Shown in pieces: positions 18,180 through 27,618 of a stretch of 64,000 nt of DNA. Both the position numbers and the translations under genes were made by a program. The notes under the pieces were generated by a model. It made no database searches and was not told the origin of the DNA. It was given only the letters and a program-made list of their open reading frames with translations. Origin of the DNA: Synechococcus sp. M44_DOE_062 (GTDB lineage Bacteria > Cyanobacteriota > Cyanobacteriia > Thermostichales > Thermostichaceae). Within the stretch, counting starts at the first letter, position 1. Each line of letters opens with the position of its first letter. Location of the stretch: the NCBI GenBank assembly GCA_015295985.1, contig DVDX01000023.1, positions 104,690 through 168,689 of the forward strand, read 5' to 3'.

Positions 18180-19802
18180 TCAAACCAGTCCGAACAGACG
18201 GCGCTCTGCCTCCTCCATGCGATCTAAGAAAGCGGCAAATTGGGTGGAGATCTTCTCCACTTCTTGCAAAAAGGCGCGTAATGTCTGGTACTTGAGAACC
18301 AAGGCTTCCTCTAGGGTGCAGGTTTGGAACTGCTCGTCCAACGCCTTGCCCAACTCGCTCAGGGCCTGTTCGATAGCAGTTTTAACAGAGGCGACGCTGC
18401 GCCGTACCAAGCGCATCACCTCCTGCTCCAACTGCGGCTTTTGCTGGGCCAGCTCGCTGCTGGCCAAGACTTGCCTCAGGGAAGCATAGGGATCGGCAAG
18501 CTCAGTGGGCACTTCAGCGACTGCCTCTGGCAGGGCATGCTCTCCATCGCTGACGCGAAGGGGCTGCACCAGGCGCCACTCCGATTGTTCCAGCTTTTTC
18601 AAGATCCCCCTGAACATCGCGGCGGATCCCTCGACATCCCTCAAGAAGCCGCGCAGCACCTGGTGTTTAAGGGTTAGATATTGGGTGGGATCCTCATCCT
18701 GCAGACCTTCATCCAGGGCATTGCTCAACTCGCTCAGGGTGTTCTCGATGGCAACCATCAGGGATCCGGCGCTGCGATGGAGCAGTTGGCGGCAGGACTC
18801 TGGGAGCTCCTGTCGAAGGTCAAAAGAGGGGGCGGGTGGTGTTGCCGGGGCCGCAAAAGCCGAAAGCTCTACGGGTTCTTCCCCATCCTCTGGGATCCCA
18901 GCGTCAATCCAAGTCATGGAGCCGGATAAGGACTCTGCCCCGCCGGCGCGAACGGCATCTTCCGTACTCAGCCAATCCAGATCGGCAGAGAGAAGCTCGG
19001 CAGCCAACCCCCCAGCAGCGACCGTTTCTGGGGGCACGTCGATGTAAAGAGGCTTCAGCATCTGCAGCACGGCATTGGCGGCTTGGCCATCCTGATCCGG
19101 CTCCTGCAACTGCTGCACCGCCTCCTTCAGCCGGGTTTCCAGTTCTTGGGGGGAGTGGCAGGCATCGTAAAGGGCTCTGAGCAGCTCATCCAGGCTGTAG
19201 CGCCGCAGGGCTGCTAACCCTTGCAGGGTGGGCTCTATTTTGTGGTACACAGCCGTGAACAGAACCAGCTTGGCCCGCAAAGGGCTGGTTTGCCGCATCA
19301 CCCCTGCCCGTAGCTCGAAGGGATCGTAGTCTTGCTTTTTCAGTCGTGGGCTCCCATATTCCAAGGACAAGACAGGCGAGGGCATGAGTGGGCTAAAGGG
19401 ATCCCTTTGGGGCTGTTGATACAGGGGCTGTAGCTTGCTCAGCAGCATCTTGGCGATGCGGGCGTACTCGGCTTTTTTGTTGATGCGGCTGATGGCCTCT
19501 CGAAAGCGTTGGCCCAAAGCATCAAGGGTAGCGTGCTCGCGGCAGAGCTGCTCCAGCAGAGCTTTCAGGTCTACTTGACTCAACTTGCTGACATCGCTTT
19601 CCCAGGTGCTGGTGCAGGCAAAGTAAACCAGCTTTTTCACTCGGTCTGCGTACCCGCCCTGCTGCACTTCTTGCACAACAAGGCCTAAAGGATCCGAGAC
19701 TACCATAAGGAGCTGCCGAGCAGGAGTAGGTGAATCTAAGCTTACGAAGATCTTTGCGGTTTTTGAACAGGGCCGGGTACCTTGCTGGGCAGAGTAGCCC
19801 AT
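18180..19802 (-). CDS. Conserved hypothetical protein with repeated helical segments
   Basis: 540 aa, not recognised. It looks mostly alpha-helical. Two related C-terminal segments (ELPESCRQLLHRSAGSLMVAIENTLSELSNALDEGLQDEDPTQ and EQEVMRLVRRSVASVKTAIEQALSELGKALDEQFQ, shown here only as landmarks: both read as a helix ending in SELxxALDE) suggest an internal duplication of about 110 residues. The N-terminal part has FACTSTWESDVSKLSQVDL. Start uncertain: 19802, or ATG 19706 giving MVVSDPLGLV. Bases 18930-18955, in the linker encoding DAVRAGGAESL, are a copy of the 26-nt dispersed repeat on the antisense strand. Confidence 0.65.
   Translation of the reverse strand: MGYSAQQGTRPCSKTAKIFVSLDSPTPARQLLMVVSDPLGLVVQEVQQGGYADRVKKLVYFACTSTWESDVSKLSQVDLKALLEQLCREHATLDALGQRFREAISRINKKAEYARIAKMLLSKLQPLYQQPQRDPFSPLMPSPVLSLEYGSPRLKKQDYDPFELRAGVMRQTSPLRAKLVLFTAVYHKIEPTLQGLAALRRYSLDELLRALYDACHSPQELETRLKEAVQQLQEPDQDGQAANAVLQMLKPLYIDVPPETVAAGGLAAELLSADLDWLSTEDAVRAGGAESLSGSMTWIDAGIPEDGEEPVELSAFAAPATPPAPSFDLRQELPESCRQLLHRSAGSLMVAIENTLSELSNALDEGLQDEDPTQYLTLKHQVLRGFLRDVEGSAAMFRGILKKLEQSEWRLVQPLRVSDGEHALPEAVAEVPTELADPYASLRQVLASSELAQQKPQLEQEVMRLVRRSVASVKTAIEQALSELGKALDEQFQTCTLEEALVLKYQTLRAFLQEVEKISTQFAAFLDRMEEAERRLFGLV
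18930..18955 (+). repeat. 26-nt dispersed repeat, copy 3
   Basis: GGACTCTGCCCCGCC...GCGAACGG, lying antisense within the gene 18180-19802, where it encodes a flexible linker. Confidence 0.65.
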
Positions 19803-19976
19803 CCTTCCCAGACCTGATGTTTGCCCAGGGATCCCCCAGCCATCAAGTGGGATTTGGCGGATTTTGCGCCTTTCTTGATCCGGATTGAAGAATTAAGTGG
19901 GCTCGCCTTCACCCAAAAGATAGGTCTGTGTTGGCTGCAGTCGGTGTTGCCGGAAAAAGGCAAAGAGGTTGGAAGA

Positions 19977-20894
19977 TCAGCGGCCTATTTTCTGCAGGGC
20001 TTTTTCCACCTGCACCACATGACGGTTCAGTCCCAAGTTTTTCGCCGGGATCCCCAAGGCCAGGCCCACCAATTGCGGCAAATGCAGGATTGGGATCCCC
20101 AACTTGCGCCCGATCACCTCTTCCACCTCCGGCTGCCGAGAGTCCAGGTTGAGGTGACATAGAGGACAGGGGGTGACCACACAATCGGCTCCCGCCTCTA
20201 TGGCCTCCAGGAGATGCCGGCCTGCCATCGAGAAAGACTGCTGCGGGGCATAGCTGGAAATGGGCCAACCACAACACTGGGTGCGCCCGCGATACCAAAT
20301 AGGGGTGGCCCCCAAACGCTCGAAGAGATCCTCCATCAAACGGGGATCCCGTGCCACATCGAAGCGGGAGATGTCGTAGGCCCGCAACAGATAACACCCG
20401 TAGAAGGCAGCGCAGCGCAGCCCCAAGAGAGGCCGTTTGACCTGTTGGGCCAATCGCTCCAGGCCGTAGTCATGAACCAGCACCCACAGCAAATGGCGCA
20501 CATCGCCTGTGCCCTGGTAACGGCTCTCACAGCCGCCTTTCTGGCACAGGGTTTGCACCTGGTGAAAATACTCTGGATTCGCAGTTTTCGCAGCTTTTAA
20601 CTTTTCATTCACGCGGCCTAACACCCCCTGACAGGTGCTGCAGTGGGTGAGCATCGGCAACCCCAGCGCCTCGGCCAAAGCCAGGTTGCGGGCATTCACC
20701 GTATCTTCCAGCAGCTCCGATTCTTCTTTGAAGGTGCCAGAACCACAGCAGGAAGCAGCCTCCAGCTCTACCAGTTCAATGCCCAGATGCCGCGCAATCT
20801 GGTCGGTGGAGTCGTACAGTTCACGGCAGGCCCCCTGGGCCACACAGCCAGGGTAGTAGGCGTAGCGCAAAGGGGAAGGAACAACTGCGGTCAT
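19977..20894 (-). CDS. HdrB-like CCG-domain protein (heterodisulfide reductase subunit B family)
   Basis: 305 aa with two CCG domains: CCGSGTFKEES and CCGWPISSYAPQQS, plus Cys pairs near YYPGCVAQGAC and HCSTCQG and a C-terminal TPCPLCHLNLD. These Cys-rich domains bind an unusual Fe-S cluster in HdrB of methanogens. In cyanobacteria the same family is annotated as heterodisulfide reductase subunit B or as the C subunit of a non-classical succinate dehydrogenase. No flavoprotein or SdhB partner lies nearby in this window. ATG 20894 (MTAVVPSPLRYAYYPGC). The redox function is inferred from the family; the exact partner is unknown. Confidence 0.85.
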   Translation of the reverse strand: MTAVVPSPLRYAYYPGCVAQGACRELYDSTDQIARHLGIELVELEAASCCGSGTFKEESELLEDTVNARNLALAEALGLPMLTHCSTCQGVLGRVNEKLKAAKTANPEYFHQVQTLCQKGGCESRYQGTGDVRHLLWVLVHDYGLERLAQQVKRPLLGLRCAAFYGCYLLRAYDISRFDVARDPRLMEDLFERLGATPIWYRGRTQCCGWPISSYAPQQSFSMAGRHLLEAIEAGADCVVTPCPLCHLNLDSRQPEVEEVIGRKLGIPILHLPQLVGLALGIPAKNLGLNRHVVQVEKALQKIGR

Positions 20895-21190
20895 GGGAAG
20901 AAGAGAATTGGGTTTGCAATCTCAACACTAATAACAATCCCTGAATCAATTGCCCACCCATCACAGCACTGGCCTGTCCACAGAGCGGGAATCCAAAGCT
21001 GCCCCTACGCTGCTACAGCACATTCGTCGCTAACCAAGACAGGGAGCCCGTCAAAGCTTCCCTATTTATCTGCCCCTAGTTTGAAGCTGATGTGATGCCA
21101 ATACCCTATTTTTCTCCCTGCCTAGTGCCTCTCGGGCCGATGTCGGGTAGATTTGGCGATAGCCATCGCTGCAGAATCGGTCAACGCTTT
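20895..21190. other. Divergent intergenic region
   Basis: About 300 nt between the divergent HdrB-like gene and the secreted Pro-rich protein. It presumably holds both promoters. I see no clear -35/-10 pair, hairpin or repeat. Confidence 0.4.
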
Positions 21191-21943
21191 ATGAACAGCC
21201 CGATCCAGGATCGCGAGCCCCCCGTTTCACCCCCCTCTAAGCAGGGTAGTCCGGGTTGGAGCCTTCCCCTGAAAGGCTTGGGATTTGGCTTGTTTTTCGG
21301 ATCCCTGGTTTGGGCAGGATGGGCAAGTCAACTTCAAATATGGGCCCAGCCGGTCGAACAGCAACCCCAGGAGGAAGTCCTTGTGCCGGGGCGCAATCTG
21401 GATCCTGGGGCGCAAATCCGGGTGCGTAACGAGCTGGTCAAGATCTGTGGGGACTATCGTTGCGAAGATTACCGCTTTTCGGTACGGGTACTGATCAGGC
21501 CTGAAGACACTCTGGAAACGCTGCTGGGGCGACTGGATACGGAGATGCTGCGGGAGGTGGATCGGGTGTTTCAAACGCGGCCCGATTTGAATCGAGTCAT
21601 TGTCGATGGCTATGTCTTTTCGGGTACTCCCGCTTTTGTCAGCCGGGAAGTGCTGCTGCAAACGATGTTCGTGCCCCGTCACCGTTGGGAAGTGGGTCGC
21701 TTTGGGCCGGAGCAAGATGCAATTTTCTATACCGAGCTGTTGAGACAGGTAACGCCCTTTCTCACTCCATCCCCAACTCCCACGCCTCCACCTGGGCCTG
21801 TGCCTGGAGAAGCTGTGCCCCCTCTGCCCCCGCCTCCTGGGGAAACTCCTCCCATAGAGGCAACGCCTACCCCTCAAGAAACCCCAGCCCCTCCACCTCC
21901 GCCGCCAGGGGATGTGATCCAGCGGCAGCCGATTCAGCCCTGA
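21191..21943 (+). CDS. Membrane-anchored protein with Pro-rich C-terminus
   Basis: 250 aa from the ATG at 21191 (an upstream start at 21092 would add 33 unlikely residues). One hydrophobic segment (LKGLGFGLFFGSLVWAGWA, about residues 25-45) serves as signal anchor. A compact domain follows (about 60-190, with VKICGDYRCEDYRFSVRVLIRP), which I do not recognise. The last 60 residues are almost all Pro, Thr, Glu and Gly, typical of an extracytoplasmic or wall-spanning tail. The pair of Cys around GDYRCEDY could form a disulfide. Function unknown. Confidence 0.65.
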   Translation: MNSPIQDREPPVSPPSKQGSPGWSLPLKGLGFGLFFGSLVWAGWASQLQIWAQPVEQQPQEEVLVPGRNLDPGAQIRVRNELVKICGDYRCEDYRFSVRVLIRPEDTLETLLGRLDTEMLREVDRVFQTRPDLNRVIVDGYVFSGTPAFVSREVLLQTMFVPRHRWEVGRFGPEQDAIFYTELLRQVTPFLTPSPTPTPPPGPVPGEAVPPLPPPPGETPPIEATPTPQETPAPPPPPPGDVIQRQPIQP

Positions 21944-22115
21944 GGGGGTTGTTGGGTAGCTGAGTCTGTGCTGTCAAGAATCCTCTGGATCCCTTGTTTT
22001 TGTGACCAGGCCGGTACCCTCCCAGTTGTCGTGGGGTTGAGTCCTGAGCTGAGGTGATCTAGGCTTCAAGATTGGAGGGATCCCTCCAATCATTGCTTGA
22101 CTGGTGTGTGGCGGC

Positions 22116-22865
22116 ATGGCAGGACACAGCAAGTGGGCCAACATTAAACGGCAAAAGGCCCGTGTAGATGCCAAAAAGGGCAGCCTATTTACCAAACTCT
22201 CGCGGGCCATCATCGTGGCAGCTCGTAATGGCTTGCCAGATCCGGATGGGAATTTTCAGTTGCGGGCGGCGGTGGAGAAAGCCAAAGCAGCGGGGATGCC
22301 CAGCGAAAACATTGAACGAGCCATTGCCAAGGGAGCTGGCAACTGGAGCGACGACAGCCCCCTGGAAGAAGTTCGCTACGAGGGCTACGGCCCTGGTGGG
22401 GTGGCTGTGTTGATTGAGGCCATGACCGACAACCGCAACCGCACGGCTGCCGAGGTGCGAGAAGCCTTCAGCAAAACCGGCGGCAGCTTGGGAGAAGCCG
22501 GCTGCGTGAGCTGGATGTTCCGGCAAAAGGGGGTGATCAGCCTGGAGGCTGTGCAAGATCCGGAAGCCCTGTTACTGGCGGTGGCGGAAGCAGGGGGAGA
22601 CGATCTCAAGGTGGAAGGCACAGGAGCGGAGGTGTACTGCGACTATTCCTTACTCGAGCAGGTGGCCACCTACCTGAAAAAAGAGGGCTACCCAGTGCAA
22701 GATGCGGCCATCCGCTGGATCCCATTCAATGAAGTTCACGTGGAGGATCCCGATACAGCCAAGTTGGTGCTTGCCCTGATGGAGCGTCTCGACAACCTAG
22801 ACGATGTGCAGAATGTCTATGCCAATTTCGAGATCGACGAGGCGGTGATGGAAAGCTTGGCCTGA
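22116..22865 (+). CDS. yebC: YebC/PmpR family DNA-binding regulatory protein
   Basis: 249 aa beginning MAGHSKWANIKRQKARVDAKKG, the diagnostic start of the family, hence ATG 22116 rather than the GTG 12 nt upstream. It carries GGSLGEAGCVSWMFRQKGVI and a C-terminal segment with IRWIPFNEV. The family binds DNA as a transcriptional regulator, and some members relieve ribosome stalling at proline stretches. Monocistronic by spacing; convergent with ybjQ. Confidence 0.95.
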   Translation: MAGHSKWANIKRQKARVDAKKGSLFTKLSRAIIVAARNGLPDPDGNFQLRAAVEKAKAAGMPSENIERAIAKGAGNWSDDSPLEEVRYEGYGPGGVAVLIEAMTDNRNRTAAEVREAFSKTGGSLGEAGCVSWMFRQKGVISLEAVQDPEALLLAVAEAGGDDLKVEGTGAEVYCDYSLLEQVATYLKKEGYPVQDAAIRWIPFNEVHVEDPDTAKLVLALMERLDNLDDVQNVYANFEIDEAVMESLA

Positions 22866-22941
22866 GAGCAGCCTGCTACTGCCTTCTGAACGGATCCTCA
22901 TCTGGTCTGTAGAACTTTCATCGAGCATTAAGCTGTGTCCT

Positions 22942-23268
22942 TCAGCGGAGCTTAACGGCGGTGCCGGTGGCGGTGATGAGCAGCAGCACTCCGGTTTGGT
23001 CGATGTTGATGGTGCCGGTGTTGATGGCAACACCAATGATGCCGTTTGCCCCCAAGCGTTTGGCCCGCCGCCCCAGCTCTTCCAGGGCTTCTTTTTGGCC
23101 TTGCTCGAAAACCCGCTCGTAGGCCCCTGTGCGCCCGCCGATGATGTCGCGGATGCCGGCAAAAAAGTCCCGCAGAGCGTTGCTGCCGTAAACCACCTCG
23201 GCTGTTACGATGCCCAGGTAGCTCTCGATCTCCACACCCTGCAGCACATCTGTAGTTGTCAACAACAT
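22942..23268 (-). CDS. ybjQ: YbjQ family (DUF74) protein
   Basis: 108 aa, starting at the ATG at 23268, which has a strong GGAGG ribosome site seven bases upstream. Longer in-frame starts upstream read through non-conserved sequence. It matches YbjQ: EIESYLGIVTAEVVYGSNALRD..., a long helix with GRRAKRLGANGIIGVAIN, then LLLITATGTAVKL. The family forms pentamers and is often annotated as putative heavy-metal binding on thin evidence. No metal-resistance genes are adjacent. Function is really unknown. Confidence 0.88.
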   Translation of the reverse strand: MLLTTTDVLQGVEIESYLGIVTAEVVYGSNALRDFFAGIRDIIGGRTGAYERVFEQGQKEALEELGRRAKRLGANGIIGVAINTGTINIDQTGVLLLITATGTAVKLR

Positions 23269-23453
23269 CAGCCTGCCTCCTGAGTCAACGCCCACCAAGA
23301 TAGTCGGGATCCTCATCCTTGGGAATCGGGTTCTTGCCCTGTGTTCTTGGGGAGTGGCAGTATGCCGAAGGATCCCTCCAGACGGCTCCTGTTGCGTGGT
23401 GGGGCGTTCAACGGGATCCCTGGCCAAGACCGGCGGCTGATACAATGGACGCC

Positions 23454-23478
23454 CAGGGATCCTAAAGATCCCTGCTTT
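23454..23478 (+). promoter_or_regulatory. Hairpin in ribokinase leader
   Basis: CAGGGATC (23454-23461), loop CTAAA, GATCCCTG (23467-23474), then CTTTT: a perfect 8-bp stem about 30 nt before the rbsK ATG. A TACAAT box lies about 15 nt upstream. It could be an attenuator or simply two GGGATCC-type palindromes facing each other. Confidence 0.4.
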
Positions 23479-23504
23479 TCCAACAGGATTTCCCCACAAG
23501 CCCG

Positions 23505-24422
23505 ATGGCAGGCCCGATCCGAGTGGTGGGTAGCTTGAACATGGATTTGGTGGTGCAGGTGCCCCATCACCCCAGCCCTGGCGAAACAGTGCTGGGATCC
23601 GACTACGCCACCTACCCTGGCGGCAAAGGAGCCAATCAAGCGGTGGCAGCGGCGCGGGCGGGAGCCCACGTAGAGATGTGGGGAGCAGTGGGATCCGATG
23701 AGTTTGGGCGTCTGCTCCAAGAAAACCTGGAGCACAACGGCGTGGATACCCGCCACCTGAGGCAGTTGCAGGGGCCCAGCGGTCTGGCTTTGATCACAGT
23801 GGATGCCGGCGGGCAAAACAGAATTGTGGTTAGCCCTGGGGCCAATGGTCGCTACATGCCAGAGCATCTGCCCCCCTTTACCCCGGCGGCCCTGCTCCTG
23901 CTGCAACTGGAAATCCCTCTGCCCACCGTACAGGCTGCAGCAGAACAAGCCTTTGCCCAAGGGATCCCGATTTTGCTCAATCCTGCCCCCATCGCGCCAT
24001 TGCCGGGATCCCTGTTGCGCCAGGTTCGCTACTTGGTGCTCAACGAAAGCGAAGCGGCTGCCCTTGCCCAATCTCCTGTGGAAACGCCGGAACAAGCCCA
24101 AAAGGTGGCTCAGGAACTCCAGAAGCACGGGATCCCAACCGTTATCCTCACCTTGGGAGGGGCAGGGTTAGTCTGGGCAGATGGGGAAGAAAGTGGCCAT
24201 TGGCCGGCTTATCCTGTGGAGGTGGTGGATACCACCGCTGCCGGAGATGGGTTTTGTGGAGCCTTGGCTGCTGGTTTGGCTGCTGGAGGATCCCTAAGGG
24301 AAGCCCTGCGTTTTGCCAATGCCGCCGCTGCTTTGACCGTAACCCGTGCAGGAGCCCAACCCAGCTTGCCCCAGCGCTCTGAGATCGAGGCGTTTTTGGC
24401 CTCTGCCGCAGAAACAGCTTAG
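23505..24422 (+). CDS. rbsK: Ribokinase (PfkB family)
   Basis: Phosphorylates D-ribose (or a related sugar) with ATP. The 305-aa product has the N-terminal PfkB signature around GGKGANQAVAAARAGA, the substrate motif GSLNMDLV, and the C-terminal signature DTTAAGDGFCGALAAGLA with the catalytic Asp. Length is normal. No ribose transporter or rbs operon genes are adjacent. ATG 23505 starts MAGPIRVVGS. Ribokinase is the best call; a related nucleoside or sugar kinase cannot be excluded. Confidence 0.9.
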   Translation: MAGPIRVVGSLNMDLVVQVPHHPSPGETVLGSDYATYPGGKGANQAVAAARAGAHVEMWGAVGSDEFGRLLQENLEHNGVDTRHLRQLQGPSGLALITVDAGGQNRIVVSPGANGRYMPEHLPPFTPAALLLLQLEIPLPTVQAAAEQAFAQGIPILLNPAPIAPLPGSLLRQVRYLVLNESEAAALAQSPVETPEQAQKVAQELQKHGIPTVILTLGGAGLVWADGEESGHWPAYPVEVVDTTAAGDGFCGALAAGLAAGGSLREALRFANAAAALTVTRAGAQPSLPQRSEIEAFLASAAETA

Positions 24423-24678
24423 ACTGCCGTTTGTCAAAAGTTTTTAGCGTCTGCGGTGGAGAAGTTCATGAGCCGTCGGCGTGGGTGCTAGGGGGAAACT
24501 GCACCTCCACAGGACGAGAGCGGGAGAGGAAATCCTTTTCCTGAGCCGCTACTCATCGCCGGTGGAGGGGATCCCTTGCTTCCTTTGAGTACTGCTCAAT
24601 AGCGCCTTGTCTTCCCTTAGGGGTGTTTATAAGGTTAGGAAGTGGAAAGAAAGTATTCGGCAACTCTGATAAAGGCCC

Positions 24679-25422
24679 GTGAGTACCCTCCTTGCTGAAG
24701 ATGACGCCCTTTACCGTCAGCATGTTCATAGCCTACTGACGCAACATTTGCCCGAGTTCGGCCCAGTATACATAGCCTCGAATGGCCGAGAGGCGTTGGA
24801 ACTCTACCGTCAGCACCACCCCAGCTTTGTGCTGATGGATATTCGCATGCCCGAAATGACCGGGATCGAGGTAGCACGACAGGTTTGGTCAGAGTGCCCC
24901 AGCACGCGCATCATTTTTTGGTCGCATTTTGCCGATGAAGTTTATGTGCGGGAGCTGCACAAGATCGTGCCTCCGCAAACCGTCTATGGCTATCTCTTGA
25001 AAAATTGCACCGATGAAAAATTGGTCAGCGCCATCCAAGCGGTGGTGCAGGATGAGCAATGCGTGATTGACCGGGAAGTGCGCGGAGTCGATTCCCGCTC
25101 ACAAAACAAAATCACCGGTCTCAGCGATGCTGAGTACGAGGTGTTGATCGACATTGCCCTTGGCCTCACCGACCAAGCCATTGCTGCACGGCGCTTTTTG
25201 TCCCGCCGAGGGGTAACCAACCGTCTGCGTAACCTCTACGACAAGTTAGAAGTCAGCAACGACCAAATTGAGAGCGACGAGTGGGGAACCACCTTCAGCT
25301 TGCGGGCTAGAGCCATCCGCCTTGCTTTCAAACGGGGGTTGATCAACGCCCAACTGCTGGATGAGGAGGAAGCGCACTTGGATCACTGGCTCAGCCGCTA
25401 CCGACTGGATCCGCTGGACTAG
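24679..25422 (+). CDS. Response regulator, REC + LuxR-type HTH
   Basis: 247 aa, GTG start at 24679. REC domain: acidic residues in LLAEDDALYRQ, phospho-acceptor Asp in FVLMDIRMPEMTG and Lys in GYLLKNCTDEK. The HTH follows from about residue 155 (LSDAEYEVLIDIALGLTDQAIAARRFLSRRGVTNRLRNLYDKL). An unusual acidic C-terminal tail (LDEEEAHLDHWLSRYRLD) follows it. No cognate kinase is adjacent (orphan). The 256 nt upstream hold its promoter; TATAAG near 24629 is a possible -10. Confidence 0.87.
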   Translation: MSTLLAEDDALYRQHVHSLLTQHLPEFGPVYIASNGREALELYRQHHPSFVLMDIRMPEMTGIEVARQVWSECPSTRIIFWSHFADEVYVRELHKIVPPQTVYGYLLKNCTDEKLVSAIQAVVQDEQCVIDREVRGVDSRSQNKITGLSDAEYEVLIDIALGLTDQAIAARRFLSRRGVTNRLRNLYDKLEVSNDQIESDEWGTTFSLRARAIRLAFKRGLINAQLLDEEEAHLDHWLSRYRLDPLD

Positions 25423-25436
25423 AGAGGGGGTGTTTG

Positions 25437-25560
25437 AGCTTTACCATTCTCCTTGCCCTAAAGGGCAAGGATTCTCTCAAACGCTTTGCGCCACCGGGGG
25501 TGACCCAGTTGCCGGATAACTCCTAGATCCCTATTCCCGTTAGCGGTGCGCAGCACCTGC
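25437..25560. mobile_element. Probable IS-end relic or MITE-like hairpin
   Basis: CCTTGCCCT and AGGGCAAGG form a perfect 9-bp stem with a 2-nt loop, preceded by ACCATTCTC and followed by GATTCTCTCAAACG. The same frame of words (CATTCTCC, a GCCCT-centred hairpin, GATTCTTTC) recurs at 44648-44690. This is the style of left ends of TnpB-bearing elements. No transposase gene remains here. Confidence 0.45.
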
Positions 25561-25638
25561 TGCCACCTCACCAGAGAACTGGGATCAAAGCCCCCTCATA
25601 CCGCTATGGAGGAGCAAGCCAGCAGCGTGGGGGGTCGC

Positions 25639-27453
25639 TTAGCGGAAAATCATCTCGGCAACCGCCTCAAAGCCAGCATCCAGCAGCCGATCCAACACCG
25701 ACTGAGCCTGGCTGCGGTTGTCGTAGAGACCAGCTTGCAACACCGTTCTGCCGTTGAAAACCGTTTCCACCGCCTCGGGGATGAGCTGCCGCAATCGGTT
25801 CAAGTCATCGCTGCTCTTGGGGGTCACCAACACGCGAAACTGAGTCGCCGTTTGCGTTGGCGGACTACCCACAGCAGCCACAGGGGGGGCAACTGGAGTT
25901 GTAGTGGGAGCAGAGGGGGTGGTTGGGATCCCTGTAGATGGGCGACGGGCCGGCGGAGGCAAGAGGGTGGTGATATCCGTGAGGGGAGCCGACGGTGGCC
26001 TGGGAACAGGAGCTGCGGGGGTAGGGTCAACCGGCTGGGCAGGTGTGGTAGAGCCATCGGGGGTGAAGGGGACAGCCACAAACTGCTCCCCCGGAGGTTG
26101 GGGCTGGGGAGTTGCCTGAGGGCTGGAGGGATCCGTCAAGATGCGCCCTCCGGATCCTTGGGGCGGAGAGGGGGGAACCGGAGCGGTGGATTGTGGCACC
26201 GTCAAAACTGGCAGCGGGGAAGGGGCCTGGGGATCCCTGAGAGTAGCCGGCTGGGCCGGGGCGCTGGGCAGAGCCAAAGTGCCAGGAGCAATGGGGCGGG
26301 GAGCGCTGTCGGGAAGGGTGGCGACGGTGGTTTGACCGGACAGATCCAGATCTCCTTTGACCTGGCCCCGCAGTTGATTGCCGCTGGCATTGAGGCGCAG
26401 GCCGCGGGTGGCATTGTTGATATCGTATTGGCCGTTGCCCTCAAAGATGTTGTTGCCGGGATCCGTGACCGTGCCCAAATCCGGCTGGGCGGTGGTGATG
26501 GCGGTAAGGCCAGTCTCCAAGTTCTGGGCGATGAGATTGTTGCGCAGGATGGGCCTGGAGCTGCCCCCGACGATCACACCAGTACGGTTCTGCAGGATGC
26601 GGTTGTTGCGCACAATGGGGGCCGAGCGTTGGTCAATGGTGATGCCAAAGCCGGTTTCCTGGAACAGGTTATTGACGATGGTGGGCTGGGAGGTGCCCAA
26701 CACGGAAATGCCGTTGGCCCCGTTTTTGTAGAAGCGGTTGCCCTCTACCCAGGGATTGGCAGCACCGGCAATGAAGATCCCATCGTGGATGCTGCCCACA
26801 AAGCTGTTGTTGAGAATGCGTGGGGAGGCAGATTCTACCCAGAGGGCATAGCCGCGCCGCCCCTGATTGCGCAGGGTAACTCCTCGCACTTCTGCACCGG
26901 TTTCCGCCAGCAGAGCAACATTTTGTCGGCCTAGGGTCGGGCTCATGTAGGTACCCCCGCCGGTAATGAGGTAGCCCTCTCCCAAGGTGGACTCGTCCCC
27001 CCGCAAGGTGAGGCCGGCTTTCAGACGGATGGGGAAGGTTTCGCCGCTCTCCTCGCTATACACCCCGGGAAAAAGCTGAATGACGCTACCGGCCTCAGCC
27101 CGCTGGAGGGCATAAGTAATCGTCTTGAAGGGGTTATTGCGGGATCCATCCCCACGGGTATCGCTGCCGTTGGCCGCATCCACAAAAATAGCCGGGCGAT
27201 TGTCCGGGAGAGGGGCAGCTTGAGGCAAGGTCTGCTCGCCGGTAATGCCGGTGTCCAGGGAAGCTTGCGCCCAGCCGGGATCCAACTTTGCTGTCAGCAG
27301 TAGGGTGGCACCGAGTAGCAGAGAGGTTGCCAGCCGCGTCAGCATTGCAGAGCGATAACGCTGCACCCACAAGCCGGGCAGGACTGCTGTAGATTGGTGT
27401 TCGCCGGATTTCTGCAGACCAATAGGCAGTAAGGACAATAAGGAAGAGATCAT
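25639..27453 (-). CDS. Secreted beta-helix (DUF1565) protein with SPOR-like C-terminus
   Basis: About 604 aa. A hydrophobic signal (LATSLLLGATLLLTA, cleavage near GWAQA) targets it for export. Residues about 90-330 form a DUF1565/right-handed parallel beta-helix region (IFVDAANGSDTRGDGSRNNPFKTI, then repeated N-N-x-F/I turns such as RILNNSF and IVNNLF). A 200-residue Pro/Thr/Ala-rich linker follows. The last 70 residues (FRVLVTPKSSDDLNRLRQLIP...) resemble a SPOR peptidoglycan-binding domain. Start at ATG 27453, with GAGG nine bases upstream; ATG 27345, directly before the signal, is an alternative. Likely envelope-associated; substrate unknown. Confidence 0.78.
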   Translation of the reverse strand: MISSLLSLLPIGLQKSGEHQSTAVLPGLWVQRYRSAMLTRLATSLLLGATLLLTAKLDPGWAQASLDTGITGEQTLPQAAPLPDNRPAIFVDAANGSDTRGDGSRNNPFKTITYALQRAEAGSVIQLFPGVYSEESGETFPIRLKAGLTLRGDESTLGEGYLITGGGTYMSPTLGRQNVALLAETGAEVRGVTLRNQGRRGYALWVESASPRILNNSFVGSIHDGIFIAGAANPWVEGNRFYKNGANGISVLGTSQPTIVNNLFQETGFGITIDQRSAPIVRNNRILQNRTGVIVGGSSRPILRNNLIAQNLETGLTAITTAQPDLGTVTDPGNNIFEGNGQYDINNATRGLRLNASGNQLRGQVKGDLDLSGQTTVATLPDSAPRPIAPGTLALPSAPAQPATLRDPQAPSPLPVLTVPQSTAPVPPSPPQGSGGRILTDPSSPQATPQPQPPGEQFVAVPFTPDGSTTPAQPVDPTPAAPVPRPPSAPLTDITTLLPPPARRPSTGIPTTPSAPTTTPVAPPVAAVGSPPTQTATQFRVLVTPKSSDDLNRLRQLIPEAVETVFNGRTVLQAGLYDNRSQAQSVLDRLLDAGFEAVAEMIFR

Positions 27454-27618
27454 AGGGGTTATCCTCACACCAGGCTGGGCTAGAGAAAGAAGGCCAAGGT
27501 TATCCTACCAAACCAAGCAGGCGGGATCCTGCCCTGTTCTCCAACTCCAAATACGGACTAACGCAGGCTTTTTTTGGAAGTCTAACACTAGCCCTAGAGT
27601 ATCATCCCTTCTTGCACC

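Noticed and set aside
25546..26934. 462-aa open frame opposite the beta-helix gene
   Set aside because: Gly/Arg low complexity arising from the Pro/Thr-rich linker of the real gene on the minus strand.
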